Positions 6,532 to 9,021 of a stretch of DNA of 9,021 bases are shown in pieces; the stretch's first letter is position 1; every line of letters begins with the position of its first letter. Under the pieces are notes generated by a model. It saw nothing but the letters and a program-made list of their open reading frames with translations. It made no database searches and was not told where the DNA came from. Made by a program: the position numbers and the translations under genes. Origin of the DNA: an uncultured Flavobacteriales bacterium (lineage in GTDB: Bacteria; Bacteroidota; Bacteroidia; Flavobacteriales; CALTNV01); NCBI GenBank assembly GCA_943845485.1, contig CALTNV010000049.1, positions 1-9,021 of the forward strand, written 5' to 3'.

Positions 6532-8577
6532 ATGAAAAAAAGAAATATTTTTCCCTTATCTGTAGTTGTTTTAACTATGGCCATATCTTGTGATTCAAGT
6601 GTCAACTCTGAGAAAGTAAACATTGATAGTTTACATACAATTAACTGGGAGTATATGGATACTACCGTTAAACCTCAGGATGATTTTTATCAATATGCAA
6701 ATGGTAATTGGCTTAAAAATAATCCTGTTCCTTCTACCGAATCTAAAGTAGGAAGTTTTTATGAATTAAATGAAAAAAATAAATTAAAACTAGGTTCAAT
6801 CCTTGACAGTGCTGCAAAATCTAATTCAGTTGCCCACTCTTCAAGTCAATTAATTGGTGATTATTACACTAGTTTTTTAGACACTTCGAAAAGAAATGAA
6901 TTAGGAGTTTCTCCTATTCAGCCAGATATTAATTATGTCAATGAAATTGATATTAAAAAAGATTTTGGGAAGCTAATGGCAGAGTTTAAATTAAAAGGAT
7001 ATGGAAGTCCTCTTGGTTTTTATGTGATGCAGGATTTAAAAGAGGTAGATGCTAATGCTGCTTATTTTTTTCAAAGTGGATTATCTTTACCAAGTAAAGA
7101 TTATTATACTGATGAAAATAAACAAACGATTAGAAATGAGTTTTTAAATTTTGTTTCTACTTTACATCAAATAGCAGGTGATGATAAAGAAACTGCAAAT
7201 GCTAAGGCAGAAACTATATTACGATTAGAAACTTCTTTAGCGGCTGTTTCAATGTCACCTGTTGAACAAAGAGATTTTTCTAAACAATATAATAAAATAT
7301 CAATAGGCGAACTATCTTCTTTGTGTGAATCGGTGAGCTGGAATGATTACTTAAAAAAGTTAAACCTTTCTTTAGATACTGTAATTGTTGGTCAACTTGA
7401 TTTTGTTGCATATTTAAACGCTTTTGTTCAAAATAATAGTGAAGAAGATTTAAAAACGTATTTTAAATGGAATATTTTAAACTCAACAGCAGGTGTTTTA
7501 AATAGTGATATGGCCGAAGCTAATTTCTATTTTTATAGTACTATTTTAAAAGGTGTTAAAGAAATGAAACCATTAAATGAGCGTGCAATCTCTTCTATCA
7601 GTAATAGTGCTTTAGGGGAAGCTTTAGGTCATGCTTTTGTTGATAAATATTTTACCTCAGATGATAAAGTAAGAATCAATAAAATGGTTGATAATATTAT
7701 GTCAGCTTTTCAAGATAGGTTAAAAACTTTGGTTTGGATGAGTGAACCAACAAAATTAAAAGCTTTAGAAAAATTGAATTCTTTTGGTCGTAAGTTAGGT
7801 TATCCTGATGAGTGGACAGATTATTCAACTTTAAATATAAGTAAAGATGATTATTTTGGAAACTATTTTGCTAGTGTTGCTTTTTCAACAAAAGAAAATT
7901 TAGATAAAATTGGTAAACCTGTTGATAGAACTGCTTGGGAAATGGCACCTCATATTGTAAATGCTTATTACACGCCATTTAATAATGAAATTGTTTTTCC
8001 TGCAGGAATTATGCAACCACCTTTTTATGATCCAAAAGCAGAAGATGCTATAAATTATGGAAGAATTGGTATGGTGATTGGACATGAGTTTTCTCATGGT
8101 TTTGATGATCAAGGTGCTGGTTTCGATGCTAATGGAGCGATGAAAAGTTGGTGGACAGATGAAGATAAAATGAAGTTTGATGAAAGAACAGGTAAATTAG
8201 CTACTAGTTTTGAAACATTTTGTCCTTTTGAAGGGGTTTGTGTAAACGGACAATTGACATTAGGAGAGAATATTGCTGATTTAGGTGGATTAACATTTGC
8301 TTACTATGCATACTTAAAAACAGATGAAGCTAAATCAGGAAAGAAAATTCATGGATTTACTCCAGAGCAACGTTTTTTCTTATCTGCAGCTCAAATTTGG
8401 AAAATTAATTATACCGAGGCTGCAATGAAACAACAAATTGCTACAAATCCTCACGCTCCTGGAAATTATAGAGTTAACGGTCCTTTTAGAAATATGCCTG
8501 AGTTTTTTAAAGCTTTTGATGTCAAAGAAGGAGATTCTATGAGATTACCTGAAGATGAAATATCAGAAATTTGGTAA
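6532..8577 (+). CDS. M13-family (neprilysin/PepO-like) zinc metallopeptidase, lipoprotein
   Basis: This 681-residue secreted endopeptidase cleaves peptides on the outer side of the inner membrane or at the outer membrane. The N-terminus has a lipoprotein signal, with lipobox AISC and Cys20 as the lipid anchor. The M13 N-terminal domain runs from about residue 46 (KPQDDFYQYANGNWLKNNPVP) to about 420. The catalytic domain follows, with NAYYTPFNNEIVFPAGI (477-493), the zinc motif HEFSH (518-522: His518, His522, catalytic Glu519) and GENIADLGG (578-586), giving the third ligand Glu579 and the supporting Asp583. HAPGNYRVNGPFRN (641-654) supplies the conserved substrate-binding His and Arg. The C-terminus ends in Trp, as in the family. 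All catalytic residues are present and length is normal (about 650-700). A strong terminator follows within 14 bases. The natural substrate is unknown; small peptides are expected. Confidence 0.96.
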   Translation: MKKRNIFPLSVVVLTMAISCDSSVNSEKVNIDSLHTINWEYMDTTVKPQDDFYQYANGNWLKNNPVPSTESKVGSFYELNEKNKLKLGSILDSAAKSNSVAHSSSQLIGDYYTSFLDTSKRNELGVSPIQPDINYVNEIDIKKDFGKLMAEFKLKGYGSPLGFYVMQDLKEVDANAAYFFQSGLSLPSKDYYTDENKQTIRNEFLNFVSTLHQIAGDDKETANAKAETILRLETSLAAVSMSPVEQRDFSKQYNKISIGELSSLCESVSWNDYLKKLNLSLDTVIVGQLDFVAYLNAFVQNNSEEDLKTYFKWNILNSTAGVLNSDMAEANFYFYSTILKGVKEMKPLNERAISSISNSALGEALGHAFVDKYFTSDDKVRINKMVDNIMSAFQDRLKTLVWMSEPTKLKALEKLNSFGRKLGYPDEWTDYSTLNISKDDYFGNYFASVAFSTKENLDKIGKPVDRTAWEMAPHIVNAYYTPFNNEIVFPAGIMQPPFYDPKAEDAINYGRIGMVIGHEFSHGFDDQGAGFDANGAMKSWWTDEDKMKFDERTGKLATSFETFCPFEGVCVNGQLTLGENIADLGGLTFAYYAYLKTDEAKSGKKIHGFTPEQRFFLSAAQIWKINYTEAAMKQQIATNPHAPGNYRVNGPFRNMPEFFKAFDVKEGDSMRLPEDEISEIW

Positions 8578-8590
8578 TCTAAATGACTAA

Positions 8591-8631
8591 CCATAAAAAA
8601 AGCTGTGTTTTTAACACAGCTTTTTTTATGG
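8591..8631 (+). terminator. Intrinsic terminator, perfect 19-bp hairpin after the M13 peptidase gene
   Basis: The arms CCATAAAAAAAGCTGTGTT (8591-8609) and AACACAGCTTTTTTTATGG (8613-8631) are perfect reverse complements around a TTT loop. The core GCTGTGTT/AACACAGC followed by seven T is a canonical Rho-independent terminator. It begins 13 bases after the peptidase stop. Because the A tract before the stem mirrors the T tract after it, it could work in both directions, although the flanking genes both run on the plus strand. Confidence 0.93.
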
Positions 8632-8688
8632 CATATTTTTAAAAAAGCCAAGTCGTTGGTAATCTTGATTATTGATGTTGGATTTGGA

Positions 8689-8696
8689 AATATTTG
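8689..8696 (+). promoter_or_regulatory. Candidate -7 promoter box for the exonuclease gene
   Basis: AATATTTG matches TAnnTTTG except for the first base and lies 27 bases before the ATG at 8724. A TTG at 8665-8667, 21 bases upstream, is within the range reported for Bacteroidota -33 elements. A new promoter is expected here because the preceding transcript ends at the terminator 8591-8631. Confidence 0.4.
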
Positions 8697-8723
8697 CTTA
8701 TATTTATCCTTAAAACACAATCT

Positions 8724-9021
8724 ATGCGCCTAAGAAAATTAAACATTGATAAAATTTTGTTCCTTGACATTGAAACTGTGCCTGAAGTCTATAAATTTTC
8801 GGATTTAGATGAAAAAACAGGAGAGTTATACCTTCAAAAAAACAGGTATATAATCGAACGTGATGACTTAAGTAATGATGAAATATATGAACGTGCAGGT
8901 GTATTTGCCGAATTTGGAAAAATAGTTTGTATTTCGGTTGGTGTTGTGCGCACTAATTCAATGGGCGAAAAAACAATTACAATGAAATCTTATGCCAGTC
9001 ATGACGAACATAAATTATTAA
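8724..9021 (+). CDS. PolB-like 3'-5' exonuclease (DnaQ-like RNase H fold), N-terminal part
   Basis: An open frame from ATG 8724 runs off the window end after 99 codons. It begins MRLRKLNIDKILFLDIETVPE, with the exonuclease motif I DIET (Asp15 and Glu17, the first metal-binding acids), and continues with YERAGVFAEFGKIVCISVG (about residues 57-75). That combination is typical of the Bacteroidota group annotated as predicted 3'-5' exonuclease related to the exonuclease domain of DNA polymerase B. Such proteins would degrade or proofread DNA from 3' ends in the cytoplasm; the precise role is not established. Motifs II and III lie beyond the window. It is preceded by a strong terminator, so it probably starts its own transcript. 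Confidence 0.85.
   Translation, partial: MRLRKLNIDKILFLDIETVPEVYKFSDLDEKTGELYLQKNRYIIERDDLSNDEIYERAGVFAEFGKIVCISVGVVRTNSMGEKTITMKSYASHDEHKLL

Noticed and set aside
7900..8112. Minus-strand open frame opposite the M13 catalytic region
   Set aside because: It is antisense to the conserved zinc-binding region of the peptidase and has no features of its own.
8629..8650. Second imperfect hairpin (TGGC...GCCA) overlapping the right arm of the terminator, suggesting an antiterminator or riboswitch-like switch
   Set aside because: Only four GC-containing pairs with internal mismatches; far weaker than the 19-base-pair terminator, with no aptamer-like structure upstream.
8466..8720. Minus-strand open frame of 84 codons running from the exonuclease leader into the M13 gene
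   Set aside because: It crosses the perfect terminator hairpin and the conserved peptidase C-terminus, with no recognisable family or start context.

Overview
The window is a chromosomal segment of an AT-rich Bacteroidota genome, most likely Flavobacteriia or a close relative. Evidence for this is the AT-rich codon use, the lack of Shine-Dalgarno sequences before most starts, promoter-like boxes of the Bacteroidota type (TAnnTTTG), and gene families typical of the phylum. These include a short ComEC without a metallo-beta-lactamase domain, an M13 peptidase lipoprotein and a PolB-like 3'-5' exonuclease. It looks like ordinary core genome. I see no transposase, phage gene, CRISPR array, tRNA, rRNA or defence cassette.

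Layout from the left. The C-terminus of an M20-family dipeptidase (1-112) is followed after 3 bases by a small LEA14-like lipoprotein (116-604), and after another 3 bases by a bestrophin-type channel (608-1483). These three are probably one transcript. A promoter-like box at 1496-1503 then precedes an exported protein with degenerate YD-like repeats and unknown function (best start 1525, end 2403). ComEC/Rec2 follows 12 bases later (2416-4347). ComEC meets the next gene tail to tail with an 11-base overlap.

On the minus strand lie a LOG-family phosphoribohydrolase (4337-5026) and, upstream of it in transcription, an LpxL/HtrB-like acyltransferase (5090-5983). They probably form a two-gene unit. 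Across a short divergent intergenic region, the plus strand continues with an Hsp15-like S4 RNA-binding protein (best start 6068, end 6466) and an M13 metallopeptidase lipoprotein (6532-8577). A perfect 19-base-pair terminator hairpin (8591-8631) closes that unit. The window ends inside a PolB-like 3'-5' exonuclease gene starting at 8724.

The genes do not form one pathway. Several act at the cell envelope: the LEA14 lipoprotein, the channel, the repeat protein, ComEC, the lipid acyltransferase and the M13 lipoprotein. LOG, Hsp15 and the exonuclease are cytoplasmic housekeeping functions. No intergenic stretch exceeds about 150 bases. I found no convincing undescribed system. The best leads are the unknown YD-like repeat protein placed directly before comEC, an inverted repeat over the comEC start codon, and the uncharacterised C-terminal domain of ComEC.
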